A stretch of DNA of 64,000 bases, taken from NCBI GenBank assembly GCA_039519185.1, contig CM076849.1, forward strand, positions 34,591,109 through 34,655,108. Reading direction: 5' to 3'. The DNA comes from Astragalus membranaceus. Lineage: Eukaryota > Streptophyta > Magnoliopsida > Fabales > Fabaceae. Below the pieces are notes generated by a model, which did not search any database, was not told where the DNA came from, and saw nothing but the letters and a program-made list of their open reading frames with translations. The translations under genes were made by a program, and so were the position numbers. Positions 43,661 to 55,867 of this stretch are shown piece after piece (within the stretch, counting starts at the first letter, position 1; every line of letters starts with the position of its first letter).

Positions 43661-46600
43661 TTGATTTAAAAGGTTTAAGCTGTTTGTAAAAATTATTCTG
43701 GGTCTGGATCATATATGTTTGGGCAGATTATATAACAAGCTTGGATTAAAGAATGAGTTGATATAAGCATGGTGATTTCTTTTCCTTTGCTTATTATTGG
43801 ATTGCATGTTGGTCAAGTTTCTTGATGTGTCTCTTAAATGATTATATACTAAAGAATTATGTATGTTAGTTAGCACTCAAATAACTAAAGAATTTGAATG
43901 TTCACTTGTTTATTTAATTATTAGGGTTTCAGGGTTCATATAACCTCTTTGCACAGCTAATTTTTTTTCTTCTTCTGATTATGTTCAATTTTCCCAAGTT
44001 TCCAAAGTAGAATTCGTGAATTCTGATTTAGTTTATCTGATTTATGTGTTGTTGTGGGGAGGCTACATGTACCAAGGGAAGGGTGGGATCTAAAAATCCT
44101 AGTACCCTTGATCTTGAATGTGCCACTGTGGCTGTAGCTAAATTAGTCGGAGACGCCATCTGGCCGTTTATTGTGAGATTCTTTTTGAGTCTCTGTCAAT
44201 AAATCTGCTTACCGAGTTTCTCATATTTTCTTTTTTCTATTTCTTTGTTACCCTAAAGATTGTTTTTTTTTTATCCTTTTGGGTTTAAGATGAGAAGGGG
44301 AGAAGAGAGAAATAAGTCTGTTAATTGGCTTGTTTTCAAAGACCCATCTCTTACACTGAACTCTTTTGTTTTTCAAATGGGTCACTCTCCAGGCAATCTG
44401 CTTTGGATTTTCAGCAGCTTGCGTCTAACGGTGCCTACAGTTAATTTTTTCTCTAAATTTAGATTGTTTTGTGACTATCGTTGAAGTTGCAGCATATGAT
44501 TAGGAATTAATTAACATTTTTGGTTGCTTGTGCTTCGGATTTTCACTTTCCAGGCAATCTGCTTTGGATTTTCAGCAGCTTGCGTCTAACGGTGCCTACA
44601 GTTAATTTTTTTCTCTAAATTTAGATTGTTTTGTGACTATCGTTGAAGTTGCAGCATATGATTAGGAATTAATTAACATTTTTGGTTGCTTGTGCTTTGT
44701 CTGAATCGGATATTCGTGATGGAAGAGCATGTGATTACAAATGTGATTAGCATTTTAGATTCATTTGAATTTTGAAGTTAGATTTTTATTGTTAAAATTG
44801 ACATTTTGCATATGGTTTAGCAACAGGTAACAGATCTAAGGTCATCATTTCAATCAGATTTAACATGTTATTTCCTATTTCATATATAAAGTTCTAAAAT
44901 ATTCATTTTGCCTATGGTATCTGATGTCCAGATTCCAGAATTTTGTCTTGTTGCAGCTGAACATCTCGTTTTAAGGGCATATAGAGAATTTTTACGGGTC
45001 TTGCGACACAGATTTTCTTACCATATAAGCCTCATGTTACTGTTTACATGTTTACATTTTTAAATACACAAGGCCTTCGTTATATTAACCAATAGTTTAT
45101 TTTTATAGTTTTAGAATTAAGGAAAAGCCAAAATAAATAAAAAGCAAATTCTTCCATTTTTTTTTTGCTGAGATAAGGAAGAATTCATTCTTTGTGTGAT
45201 GTTAGTCAGGGCTGATGCATATAGAGGAGAGCATTATTGGGCTCTGAAAACTCTGTAGGTATTCTATGGGGTGCTCTGCTATTCAAGCCCTATACATTAA
45301 CTATATGGCATCATAGTACAGGTTTTGTGCTTTGTTAGGGGGTATTGGATTTGAGAATTTGGACCTTGGAAATCCTTGGCCAATTTCACTATTCCATTTC
45401 CTCCTACTATTTTCCCACAAATCCGCCTCCAATCGCCATTAAATCACGAATATTTACTTCATCACTCTCTTGTCTCATGTATAAAATGTAGCTTTGATCA
45501 TTGAATCGGTAATTATTGGAACTGATATTGCAGGTTTTGTTTAGTTATCAAATAATTTAGAAAAAAGCTCATTGAAAACTCTTTTGGGTTCAATTAATGT
45601 TGTTAATCGGTGATACGGTACACATTGGCTATTTTTGGATCATCATTCAAATTCATTTCTGTTAAAAGTTGAATTGTGAGAGATTTTACTTAGCTGTAGA
45701 TGCTGTGTCTGTTTGAAACAATGAAAGAAAAGAGGAATGTAAAAATGGGTAGTTTGAATTTCATTAGGAAAGGAAAAAGCGTTGGTTGACCCCTTCAATG
45801 TCTTGCTGAAGTTCAATGTTCAGGGTCCCAATATCAAGTTCAATGTTGCTAAAGCATTGTGGTCTCTCATTATTAGGAAGTCAGGTCCCCTTTGTACCAA
45901 AAAAAAGATAGTTGGGTTCCTTTATACCACTTGCACCTATACTCTTCACAAGATGCTCCATCGTGACTAACTATGTCATGTGTTTCAGGCATGTCTTTTA
46001 CTTTTTTGCTTCTCTCCTTTTCACTGGATTGCTCTCTTTTTGTATATGTTGGGATTTCAGTAACTTTTTTTCATTCATTTTTTGATTTGGGATTACTTAA
46101 AGATACTTGTGTGGCTAAAATTTGAAGGGATGGTCGAATGTGATCCTTTATTCATTTTTGTCTTTTTAAGCTATTTTTATAACTGAGTAGAGTTGGAGAT
46201 AATACTTGAAAATTGAATGTGTTAGTAGAGATATGCGCTCCCGAAACTAAACAATCATGTACAGCATGAGCCTTAGGCCTGTTATGCAGAGGGTTGGCTT
46301 TATCCTTAGCTGCTGTTATTCCTTATCTATAGCTTATTGACATGGAGAGCAGAGCTGTAACATCAAATGATTCTGATGAATTTTATTTTATTTTATTTTT
46401 ACGAGTATCAATATGAATGACACAGTGTTCTAATATACAGGAGCACTTAGGAATCTTTCTTATCATCAAATGGTTGTAATATGTTAGTATCCTATTCCTT
46501 TCACGCTTTTCGTTGATTCAAAAATATGCATATCTATAGCCAGTGTAGACATCGTTGTGTAACCAAACATCCTAATTCATCAAGCTTCATACCTTAGTCA

Positions 46601-46999
46601 GTTTTTTTTCTTTGCTCCATTTTCAGTTGATATTTTCAATTTACAGCAATACACTTATTATGTCCTTGCATGACCCTTCTGAATGATTGAACCAGGGTTG
46701 AGTTAAGAGCTAATTGTGGTTCATCTCCAAAGTTGTCTGATCATATAAAATTGCAGTATCTCTAGAATTTCAGTTTTACTTCATTTTTTGTAGTTTCGGT
46801 AAGTATCTGCAATGTTGCCTTACCATACTTTATTTCTTCCTGTGAGCTTCTGAAGTCAATTTTATTGTGTTGTAGTTTCATATAACTTCATCATTTATAC
46901 CTATTTAGCTAGGTTTGATTCTAAGTAATTATTTATTTTATACACGGGTCTTCGAACATTTGTAGAAATCTAAGCAATCTATGTGAATGCATGGGTACC
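43661..46999. other. Non-coding stretch
   Basis: AT-rich, without a recognisable coding exon or RNA gene. It contains a 161-base tandem duplication (44390-44550 and 44551-about 44697; landmark CAGGCAATCTGCTTTGGATT). The rest may be intron or old repeat. Confidence 0.5.
44390..44697. repeat. 161-base tandem duplication
   Basis: Second copy starts at 44551 and is nearly identical to the first for about 147 bases. It is recent by its identity. Confidence 0.9.
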
Positions 47000-47402
47000 T
47001 TGCTAGTATCTAGTAAACTAGTAAAAAATGAATTTGACAATTTGCCTTATACTGAAAGTAGCACCTTCCACTACAATTGCCCTGTTTTTCATTTGCCCCT
47101 ACTTGAAATCTGAGCTTTAACTATTTTATACAACGACCCTTCCTGAAATATCTAGTAAAAGGGGCGCCATGTGTATAGAAGGCTCGATTTTTAGTTGGCA
47201 TCAACTTGAAAAAATTATTTGATCAAGCTGATGTTTGTTTCATCAAAGTGTGTCGTTTGGATTTTTATCAATTTTGTGCACTGAAAATCGAATTAAAGTA
47301 AAGCTCTATTGTGAGAAAATGCAGTGTTGTAGTTGGAAATCATTGTGTTGAGGTCATGGTGGTTTTGAATGTGCTAATTTATGATTGATTATACAATGTC
47401 CC

Positions 47403-47878
47403 TGTTAGACCCTTAATAACATATTCCAGGAGAAAGAAAGGCAAACGGTAAATTCCCTCAGTTAAATGTATTTAATTCCCTGAATTGATTATGTAATTCT
47501 GTGTAGTTAGTGTATCTGTCAAACAGTTGATAATGTTTGTTATTTTGTAAATCTGTTGAGCAGTTAGTAACTGTCAAACAGATTAGGTAGTTAGTTAGGA
47601 TTTGTTATTCTGTCTGTTAGTTTAGTTAGGTTGTTATCAAGTAGTTAACAACTAATGCTCTGCCTCCTATTATATAAAGGAAGGTATGATAACAGTTGGG
47701 GATTATCTTGATATGCATATGCTGTAGATTGCTGACTGGAAGTCAGTGGAGGTGCTAGATGCATCTGTGTAATTCTTCCTTTTGATTCTAATAAAATAAC
47801 ACTCTAGGGATCTGCTGGCCACCGTCCCAGCCCCTTAGAGTTTCATTATCCAGGAAGACAGTTAGCTAGAGGCTAACA
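47403..47878 (+). repeat. 5' LTR of the Reina-like element
   Basis: TGTTAGACCC...GGCTAACA, 476 bases, with TATATAAAGG near 47671 as the probable TATA box. The text just inside (AATTGGTCCGACCTGCC) is where the primer-binding site should lie; I do not recognise the tRNA. Confidence 0.92.
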
Positions 47879-47895
47879 AATTGGTCCGACCTGCC

Positions 47896-50800
47896 ATGGC
47901 GAAGCCTGGTGCAACGCGTAGCGGTGACCCAGATATCACCCACTTGGAGCGTAAATTTGAGGAAAAACTTCAGGGCATCACCAGTGACATGGAAGCAATG
48001 CGTGTAGAACTCTCCCAGAAGTTTGATCAACTGATGAACGCCTTCCAAACGCACCAAGCAACAAAGGATCTTGATTCATTCAAGAAACCATCCCCTTCAA
48101 CACCAACACCAGAATCTGAGCAAATCTACATCCCACGCGACGAAACAACCAAAGCCTGGGTCAAGAAAGTGGAATTACCCACCTTTGACGGCGACGACCC
48201 TTTAGGGTGGATCACGAAGGCAGAAAAATTCTTCGAATTGCAACAAATCCAGGACGATCAAGCCAAGCTGCGCCTTGCGCTAATCTACATGGAGGGCCAG
48301 GCTATCCACTAGTACCAATATTGGAAAGACGACGTCACTGACCCCAATTGGAACATGCTCACCGACGCGCTATTAGAAAGATTTGGGGATTGCGCCCAGG
48401 GAACTATCTACGAACGTTTGGCTACAATTAAGCAACGAGGCAGCGTAAGCGAGTATATTCGTGATTTTGAATTACTCCTCGCTCAAGCGAAGGGAACACC
48501 AGACGAAATCGTTATGGGGTACTTTCTTCCGGGTCTGCGCAAAACCATACGTGATCAGGTCCGAATTCAAGACCCGACCAAATTGGCAAAAGCTCTGGCC
48601 ATGGTGCGCAGAATCGAAGAAGCGCAACGCGATTCAAGAAATCCTACAGCGTTCCCCTCAAGATTCAGAGATAATCGATTCAAGAACAGTGGCATCGTTG
48701 CCAGAACCGGGTCACGCGAAGAGCCAAACGGGTCAAGGAACAGCGACGCTGCAACGACCGGAAACTCTCGCTCCACCACGTCCTCCACGTCCTCTACGAC
48801 AAATGCGAGTACAGGGGTGAAACCTCCCAACACTAACGCCAACAGAAACGCAGGCACACGCTTCATTTCCAAAGCAGAGCACGCGCGTTGTTGGAAAGAA
48901 AGTCTTTGTTTCACATGTGGAGCTCCGTACAAACCATGGCACAGTTGCAAGGAAGGGCACCTGCAAATGGTCATCTGAGGGGAAAAGGAAGACCTGAATG
49001 CTGCTGGGGAGATTATCAACTTGGAGGAACAAAATGACAGTGATAACAACAGTACGGAAGAAGAGGACCTGGACCTACGAAGCATAGAGCTTCCTCAATT
49101 GGCCTCCATGGGACTCACACAACCCTGCACCATGAAATTAGTCGCCATTATCAATGGAATATACATCCTGATCTTGATTGACAGTGGGGCTACACATAAT
49201 TTTATCTCCAAAGCAATGGTGGAAAAACTGGGATTGCACATAGACACCTCAGGAATTTACACTGTTCGTTTGGGAAATGGTGACCAGAAGAAAACCCTGG
49301 GAACATGCAGAGGGGTTAAGGTGAAGATAGGGGACTATGAATGCACATGTGATGCTTTGGTCTTTGACCTAGGAGGGGTGGATTTGGTTCTAGGCATATC
49401 CTGGCTTGCAACCCTGGGTGAAGTCCAAACAAATTGGCAATCTCTGACAATGAAGTTCAACACTGCAGCAGGTCCTGTGATAATCCAAGGGGACCCCAGC
49501 CTAGGTAAATCTCTCATCTCCCCTCATCAAATGTTAAAATTGACAGAAGTAGAAGGTGTGACAATGCTTTGGAATGCTCCACCTCATTATGAATACCTCA
49601 CTAGGAGTTTATATTGCACTGAAACCACTGCACACTGTAAAGGTTTAGAACAACTGCTAGACAAGTATACTGTTGTCTTTAAGCATCCTGAGGGCTTACC
49701 TCCTAGAAGAGATATTGACCATAAAATACCTATCAAGAGTGGGGAGGGACCTATTAATGTTAGGCCTTATAGATACCCCCACCTCCAAAAAAATGAGATA
49801 GAAAAACAAGTGGAAGAGATGCTACAATCTGGTGTCATTAGACCTAGCACAAGCCCCTACTCTAGTCCAGTTATTCTAGTTAAGAAAAAAGATGGGAGTT
49901 GAAGGTTTTGCGTCAACTATAGGGCTCTAAACAAAGCTACAATACCTGACAAATTCCCAATCCCCATGATAGAGGAGCTTCTAGATGAACTACATGGAGC
50001 TATGGTGTTTTCCAAAATAGATTTAAGGGCAGGGTACCACCAGATTCGAATGGCTGAGGCTGACATACCAAAAACAGCTTTTAGAACCTACCAAGGACAC
50101 TATGAATCATTGGTCATGCCTTTTGGGCTCACCAATGCACCTGCTACTTTTCAACATGACATGAACACCACACTCAAACCTTTTCTTAGGAAGTTTGTCT
50201 TGGTCTTCTTTGATGATATCCTAATCTATAGTTCCAATTGGCAGGACCACCTACACCACTTACAGCAAGTCTTATAGACCTTGGCCACTAATGACTTTCA
50301 TGCTAACCTTAATAAATGTGAATTTGGAAAAGAGGAGGTAAGATACTTAGGGCATGTAATCAGCCTGCATGGGGTGGCCATGGACCCCCAGAAGATTGAC
50401 TCTGTGTTGCACTGGCCTGTACCTAAATCTATAAAAGCTTTGAGGGGCTTCTTGGGCCTCACAGGCTACTATAGGCGCTTTGTAAAAAACTATGGTAAGA
50501 TAGCCAGACCTTTAACTAATCTTTTGAAAAAAGGAGAGTTTTACTGGACAACTGAGAGTACCACAGCTTTCCACAAGCTGCAAGAGGCTGTCACTACTGC
50601 TCCTGTCCTCACAATGCCCAATTTTGAGCAACCTTTTTGTGTTGAATGTGATGCCTCTGGCCTAGGAGTGGGAGCAGTGCTAACACAAAATAATAGACCT
50701 ATTGCCTACTTCAGTAAAGCCTTATCTAACCTATCTCTAGCTAAGTCCACTTATGAGAAGGAATTAATGGCCTTAGTCCTTGCTATCCAACATTGGAGGC

Positions 50801-52529
50801 CATACTTAATTGGAAGACATTTCCAAGTGCACACTGACCACAAAAGCCTCAAATTTTTGCTTGAACAAAAGGTCATTTCCCACAATCAACAAAATTGGGT
50901 AGCCAAACTTTTAGGGTATGACTTTGAGGTCGTTTACAAAAAGGGCTCCACCAATACTGTGGCTGATGCCTTATCTAGAAAATTTGAAGAAACTGAACTC
51001 AAAACTTTAAGCAAACCTTTCTGGTAGGACATTAGCTCCATTGATGCTGAGGTGGCACAAGATCAGGTCCTTCAAAAGATTAAATCTGACCTTGAGAGGG
51101 ATCCTAACTCACACAGGCACTACACCATAGAGCAAGGAAGGCTCCACTACAAAAGCAAATTAGTACTTTCATCTAGTTCCCAATGGATCCAAATCTTGTT
51201 AGCTGAATATCATACAACTCCTGTAGGGGGGCATTCTGGGGTGTACAAAACTTATAGGAGGATTGCTCAAACTCTATATTGGATAGGTATGAAAGCAACC
51301 ATTACTAACTATGTTGCAGCTTGCCAAATCTGCCAGAGAAGCAAGTACCAAGCTTGCTCTCCAGCAGGGCTGTTACAACCCCTACCCATTCCAAATAACA
51401 TTTGGGAGGATATCAGCATGGACTTCATTGTAAAACTACCTAAGATCAAAGGATTTGAAGTTATTTTAATAGTAGTGGACAGGCTAAGTAAATATGGCCA
51501 TTTCATTCCTCTAAAACACCCTTTCTCTGCTAGCACAGTGGCCACCATCTTCACCAAATAGATAGTTAAACTCCATGGCATACCTACATCCATAGTCAGT
51601 GACCGAGACCCCCTCTTCCTAAGCTCATTTTGGCAGGAGATTTTCAGGCTGCAAGGAACTAAATTAAGAATGAGCACTTCCTACCACCCACAGAGCGATG
51701 GGCAAACTGAGGTGCTTAACAGAACCTTGGAAACATACCTCAGATGTTTCTGCTCAGAACAGCCAAAGAGCTGGTTGCAATATCTGCCCTAGGCTGAGTA
51801 TTGGTACAATACCAGTCACCATAAGTCTACTAAATGCTCTCCTTTTGAGGTAGTATATGGTCGTCCCCCCCCCCTACAATCACCAAATATGTGGCTGGTG
51901 AAACTTGTATTGAAGCTGTGGCACAGGACTTAATGACCAGGGATGAAGCCCTCAAACAATTAAAAGTACACTTGCAGAAAGCTCAGGAGCAAATGAGCAA
52001 GTTTGCTAATCCTCATAGGAGGCCCTCCCCTATCAAAGTAGGCGACAAAGTTTTTCTCAAGATCAGACCACACAAGCAGGTCTCTATGACAACCAAACTA
52101 CACCCTAAATTGGCAGCCAGATACTACGGGCCATTCTTAGTGACTAAGCAGATTGGGACAGTGGCTTTCCAATTACAACTCCCTGAATCAGCAAGAATAC
52201 ACCCAGTCTTCCATGTATCTCAACTAAAGCTAGCTATTGGCGATCATCCAGTAGAAGATCAATTACCTACAGACTTACAGGGCATTGTGGACATCTATGA
52301 ACCAGAACAGGTCTGGGAGAAAAGACTGCTACAGCAAGAAGGCAACTCTGTGCAGCAGGTATTGGTAAAATGGAATGGCTATTCTGCAGAAGAGGCAACC
52401 TGGGAAGAAGTGACCGCTTTGAAGAGACAATTTCCTACCTTCAACCTTGAGGACAAGGTTGTTCTTAAGGGGGAGGGAGTTGTTAGACCCTTAATAACAT
52501 ATTCCAGGAGAAAGAAAGGCAAACAGTAA
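47896..52529 (+). pseudogene. Reina-like gag-pol with several stops
   Basis: Gag from MAKPGATRSGD with VELPTFDGDDPLGWITKAEK, a knuckle-like CFTCGAPYKPWHSC, protease LIDSGATHNFISKA, RT with LRAGYHQIRM and FFDDILIYSS, RNase H, integrase zinc site and HGIPTSIVSDRDPLF, HPQSDGQTEV, and a chromodomain VLVKWNGYSAEEATWEE. In-frame stops at about 48310, 48976, 49900, 50275, 51025, 51559 and 51790, plus a frameshift at a C run near 51870. The disrupted state is clear and no complete protein is possible. Confidence 0.92.
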
Positions 52530-52956
52530 ATTCCCTCAGTTAAATGTATTTAATTCCCTGAATTGATTATGTAATTCTGTGTAGTTAGTGTATCTATCAA
52601 GCAGTTGATAATGTTTGTTATTTTGTAAATCTGTTGAGCAGTTAGTAACTGTCAAACAGATTAGGTAGTTAGTTAGGATTTGTTATTCTGTCTGTTAGTT
52701 TAGTTAGGTTGTTATCAAGTAGTTAACAACTAATGCTCTGCCTCCTATTATATAAAGGAAGGTATGATAACAGTTGGGGATTATCTTGATATGCATATGC
52801 TGTAGATTGCTGACCGGAAGTCAGTGGAGGTGCTAGATGCATCTGTGTAATTCTTCCTTTTGATTCTAATAAAATAACACTCTAGGGATCTGCTGGCCAC
52901 CGTCCCAGCCCCTTAGAGTTTCATTATCCAGGAAGACAGTTAGCTAGAGGCTAACA
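52481..52956 (+). repeat. 3' LTR of the Reina-like element
   Basis: 476 bases; four transitions from the 5' LTR, in the segments GCAAACRGTAA, GTATCTRTCAARCAG and GCTGAYCGGAAG-like text. Confidence 0.92.
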
Positions 52957-52961
52957 GTCCC

Positions 52962-53480
52962 GGCCTGAAATATTTAGTAAATAATGAATTTGACAAATTT
53001 GTTTTATTCTGGTTATGATTTACAGTTGTCCCGATTTTCTCATGCCACTCATTTGAAACTATTGTATTGTTCAGCTGATATTTGTTGAATGGCAGCTCAT
53101 CTTTGATTAATTCTAGTTGATATTGTTTAAATGAAAGTGTCGTGGTTTTGGTTATTCTGTTTTTGCACAATGAAACCTGAGCTGAAGCTAAGCTCTATTT
53201 GTCAGTTTTATGAAGCTTACAGAGAATGTTTAAGATAGACATTAATAATAAAATTAAAACCACAATGGATGAGAATGGAAGCTTGGATCCCTCTTGTTAA
53301 ACAGTTGTGAGTTTGATCATTCCTATTCGTTAGTTAGCTCATTCTATGATGCGGAGTGTTCATTGTATAGTGTTTTATTACAAGGGATAAGAGATTCATT
53401 TGGCCACTGCCTAATCACATAGGCATGTGAAGGAATATGTTTTCATAGAAGAAAAGGCGAAGCAATAGGTTTGCCGCATG
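52962..53480. repeat. Continuation of the tandem-repeat unit
   Basis: GGCCTGAAATATTTAGTAAA then GAATTTGACAAATTTG resumes exactly where the Reina element interrupted the unit near 47397. The region fades into non-coding sequence from about 53200. Confidence 0.75.
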
Positions 53481-53967
53481 CTTTACAGTGGATTTGTTAA
53501 CTTGACTTAGTGAACAGTTGGACTTCCTCGTATGAGCTAAGTTTTGACTGATTTTTTTTAAAGGCTTAAATATGTTTTTACCCTCTGCAAATATGAGGTG
53601 TTTTGCTTTTACCCCCTCCAATTTTTATTTCGTTTTCTATTATTTTAAATGCTGATTGTATATATGACTCAGCTTTTAATATTAAAATTAGTGAGAAAAT
53701 TAAATTAATTGAAATTGAAAAATGAAAGAATGGAGAGTGAGACTGAAGTAGAAACGTTGCGAAGAAGAAGAGAAACGCGAGAGAAAGGAAGTTTCACATC
53801 TAGGGTTTGTTTGCCGCAAAGAAGAAGAGAAAGGAAGAACGAAGACGAATGATCAGTGGTTTTTCTGGTGCGATGAAATTGATATGTTACAGTGGATTTG
53901 CTAACTTGACTTAGTGAAAGGTTGAATTTCCTGATATGAGCTAAGTTTTGACTGATTTTTTTAAATT
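53480..53967. repeat. About 85-base direct repeat flanking an inserted segment
   Basis: TTACAGTGGATTTG and TGAGCTAAGTTTTGACTGAT occur at 53480-53565 and 53887-53967. Between them, GGCTTAAATATGTTTTTACC opens what looks like a MITE terminus, followed by a purine-rich leader-like stretch. No matching right terminus was found. Confidence 0.6.
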
Positions 53968-54524
53968 GAATTTTGTTTTAGTGTGCACTGTGTTGGTTCA
54001 ATTTTTCAGTGCATAGTTGGCTATGAGACTAATTATTCAGCTTATTGCCAGATTTGCTTCTAAAAATCGTGATTGATAGAGTTATGATATATTATGTCTC
54101 CTTGTGCATTAGATGAATAATGCTTTGGTGTAGATATTGTTTTTGCTGTGCTTTTCTTTCTTACTTTTTGATTGGTAATTGTTTGGATATTTTGGTAACT
54201 TCTATTGATTGGATGGCTTGTCATTAATCGGAGTTGGCACATTTAAATTATCATGGGTAATTTTTCAGGGTGCTCAATATATGGACCAAATTGTCATTCC
54301 TAGTTATAGAGAATGCCAAACCCATTCCAGTGTTTTTTAGGGAGTGATGGCAAGACATCAATTTTGGGTTGTCCTTTTATTCTGAGAAGCCCTAAAGTTT
54401 AAAAAGATGCAGATTGGTGGTTATGTTGTTAGAAAGTGATTGGACATTTTTAGTGATTTCCCGTTTGTACATTGTATCATTCGATTGACAACATAATCCA
54501 ATTAGATGGGATTCAATTTTTTTT

Positions 54525-55632
54525 TCAATGGAAACAAAAAATGAAATTTTACATGTTGTTTTTCAATTAAGAGGGTATCTTGTCATCTATGTCAAAAAAT
54601 TTAAGAGATAATAAACCAACAGACAATGTTGAATCAATTGAAAGGGGAAATTAGTTTTAATATATTAGTCTTCTAATGACATATTGTATTGATAATGTTA
54701 TAATTCTTTTCCGTATGCTTAAGCAAACCAAGTAACAATTTAGAGGTTCTTTAAATGACTTGAAGAAATCACATGATGCACAAGTCAATCAGATACATGA
54801 AGCTATTTCTAGAGTTGAGAAGCTGGAACAAGAACTATTCCAAAAAAGCAGATGAAATCATTTATACACAGAAGATATATGAAGATCACTTATGGCATTT
54901 GAATAATGAAGAGTCCAACATCAAGAATCTCAGTGCTGTGACTGATAAAGTCGGAGAAGATTGTGATGAGAAGTTTGAAAAATGGGAAGATGACAAGAGG
55001 TAGAATGCCTTTCAGTTTCAAACAAATGCATAGAAATAGGTACAAATTTGAAAACATCCAAAGAATTAGGAGAAAGAAATGACATGTTTCCGAAGTTAGA
55101 GGGGGATAACATGAAGGTTGAAGAACAACTGAAATGGAAGAAGGAACAATTTGAACATCAACAAGAGGTGCATGAAAACCAGTTCAAGTCAGGTATGAAA
55201 GATTGGGAGTTGGAAAAATCTGCATTGCTTGAAGAGATTTCATCACTGCAGTCTAAGTTAGATTCTCATATCAGAATGTCACAAGATCTAAATCATCAAT
55301 TAGAGATGTGCAAGAATGCGAAGTTACAGCTTGACTCCTTAAACTCTCAGGAAAAAGATATTGAAGATCTTAAACATGCACTCGAAACACAAGAGGCATC
55401 TTATAAAGAATCAAAGTACTCAGCTGAGGAATTAGAACAAGAAAATAACGAGTTAAAGAAGTCCCTCAGAGAACTTCAGGATGCAAAAATTCTGTAGCAA
55501 AAGCTTCATATTCTCTATCAGTATTGCGATCCAACCTAAGAGAGGTTTGGAACAAACTTATAGAGAGTGTGTCGCAGTTTTTAAGGCCAGACAAGCTGAA
55601 TGGAGCTTTCTGAAGGCACGGTTGACAGGAAC
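54525..55632 (+). pseudogene. Broken partial copy of the At4g38062-like gene
   Basis: 54535-54740 matches the 5' intron of the gene at 8.2-8.4 kb. 54755-55632 matches its coding region from about residue 35 to 325, with SHDAQVNQIHEAISRVEKLE and ELEKSALLEEISSLQSKLDS. Breaks: an extra A near 54845, a frame change near 55000 that also loses part of an acidic stretch, a stop TAG near 55495, and truncation at 55632 by the Copia LTR. It keeps the segment SNIKNLSAVTDK, which the intact copy lacks, so the two derive from a longer ancestor. Because intron sequence is shared, this was a DNA-level duplication. Confidence 0.9.
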
Positions 55633-55867
55633 TGTTAAAATGTAAGAAAGATATTCTGAAATGTGTATTTCTCATTGAGTGAAATGAATCAGTACATAGG
55701 GACTACTTATAACTGTTGAGAGTTTTACAAGGTTTAACTAACTCAAGAGTTTGTTACATAACAGAATAATAGTTTCTCAACAATCTAGAATTGATTTAAC
55801 TAATTGCAATAGATCAAATACAGTGAACTAACTGAACAGAATAACAACTAGGTTATGTTATCTATCA
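55633..55867 (-). repeat. 3' LTR of the Copia element
   Basis: 235 bases; on the minus strand it starts TGATAGATAACATAACC and ends TTTTAACA. The adjoining GGAAC (55628-55632) is the likely target duplication; its partner is not in view. Confidence 0.75.

Larger units (their letters stand above)
47403..52956 (+). mobile_element. Ty3/Gypsy chromovirus, Reina-like
   Basis: LTRs of 476 bases at 47403-47878 and 52481-52956, TSD GTCCC (47398-47402 and 52957-52961). A polypurine tract AAGGGGGAGGGAG ends just before the 3' LTR. About 5.55 kb overall with short LTRs and a C-terminal chromodomain, as in the Reina group. LTRs differ at four positions (all transitions). The polyprotein's last 16 or so codons lie within the 3' LTR. 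The element splits the tandem-repeat array. Confidence 0.92.

Noticed and set aside
45782..45970. 62-codon ORF in the non-coding stretch
   Set aside because: Short, composition not distinctive, no recognised motif.
48567..49085. Minus-strand ORF of 172 codons in the Reina element
   Set aside because: Antisense shadow of the gag and protease region; no similarity recognised.
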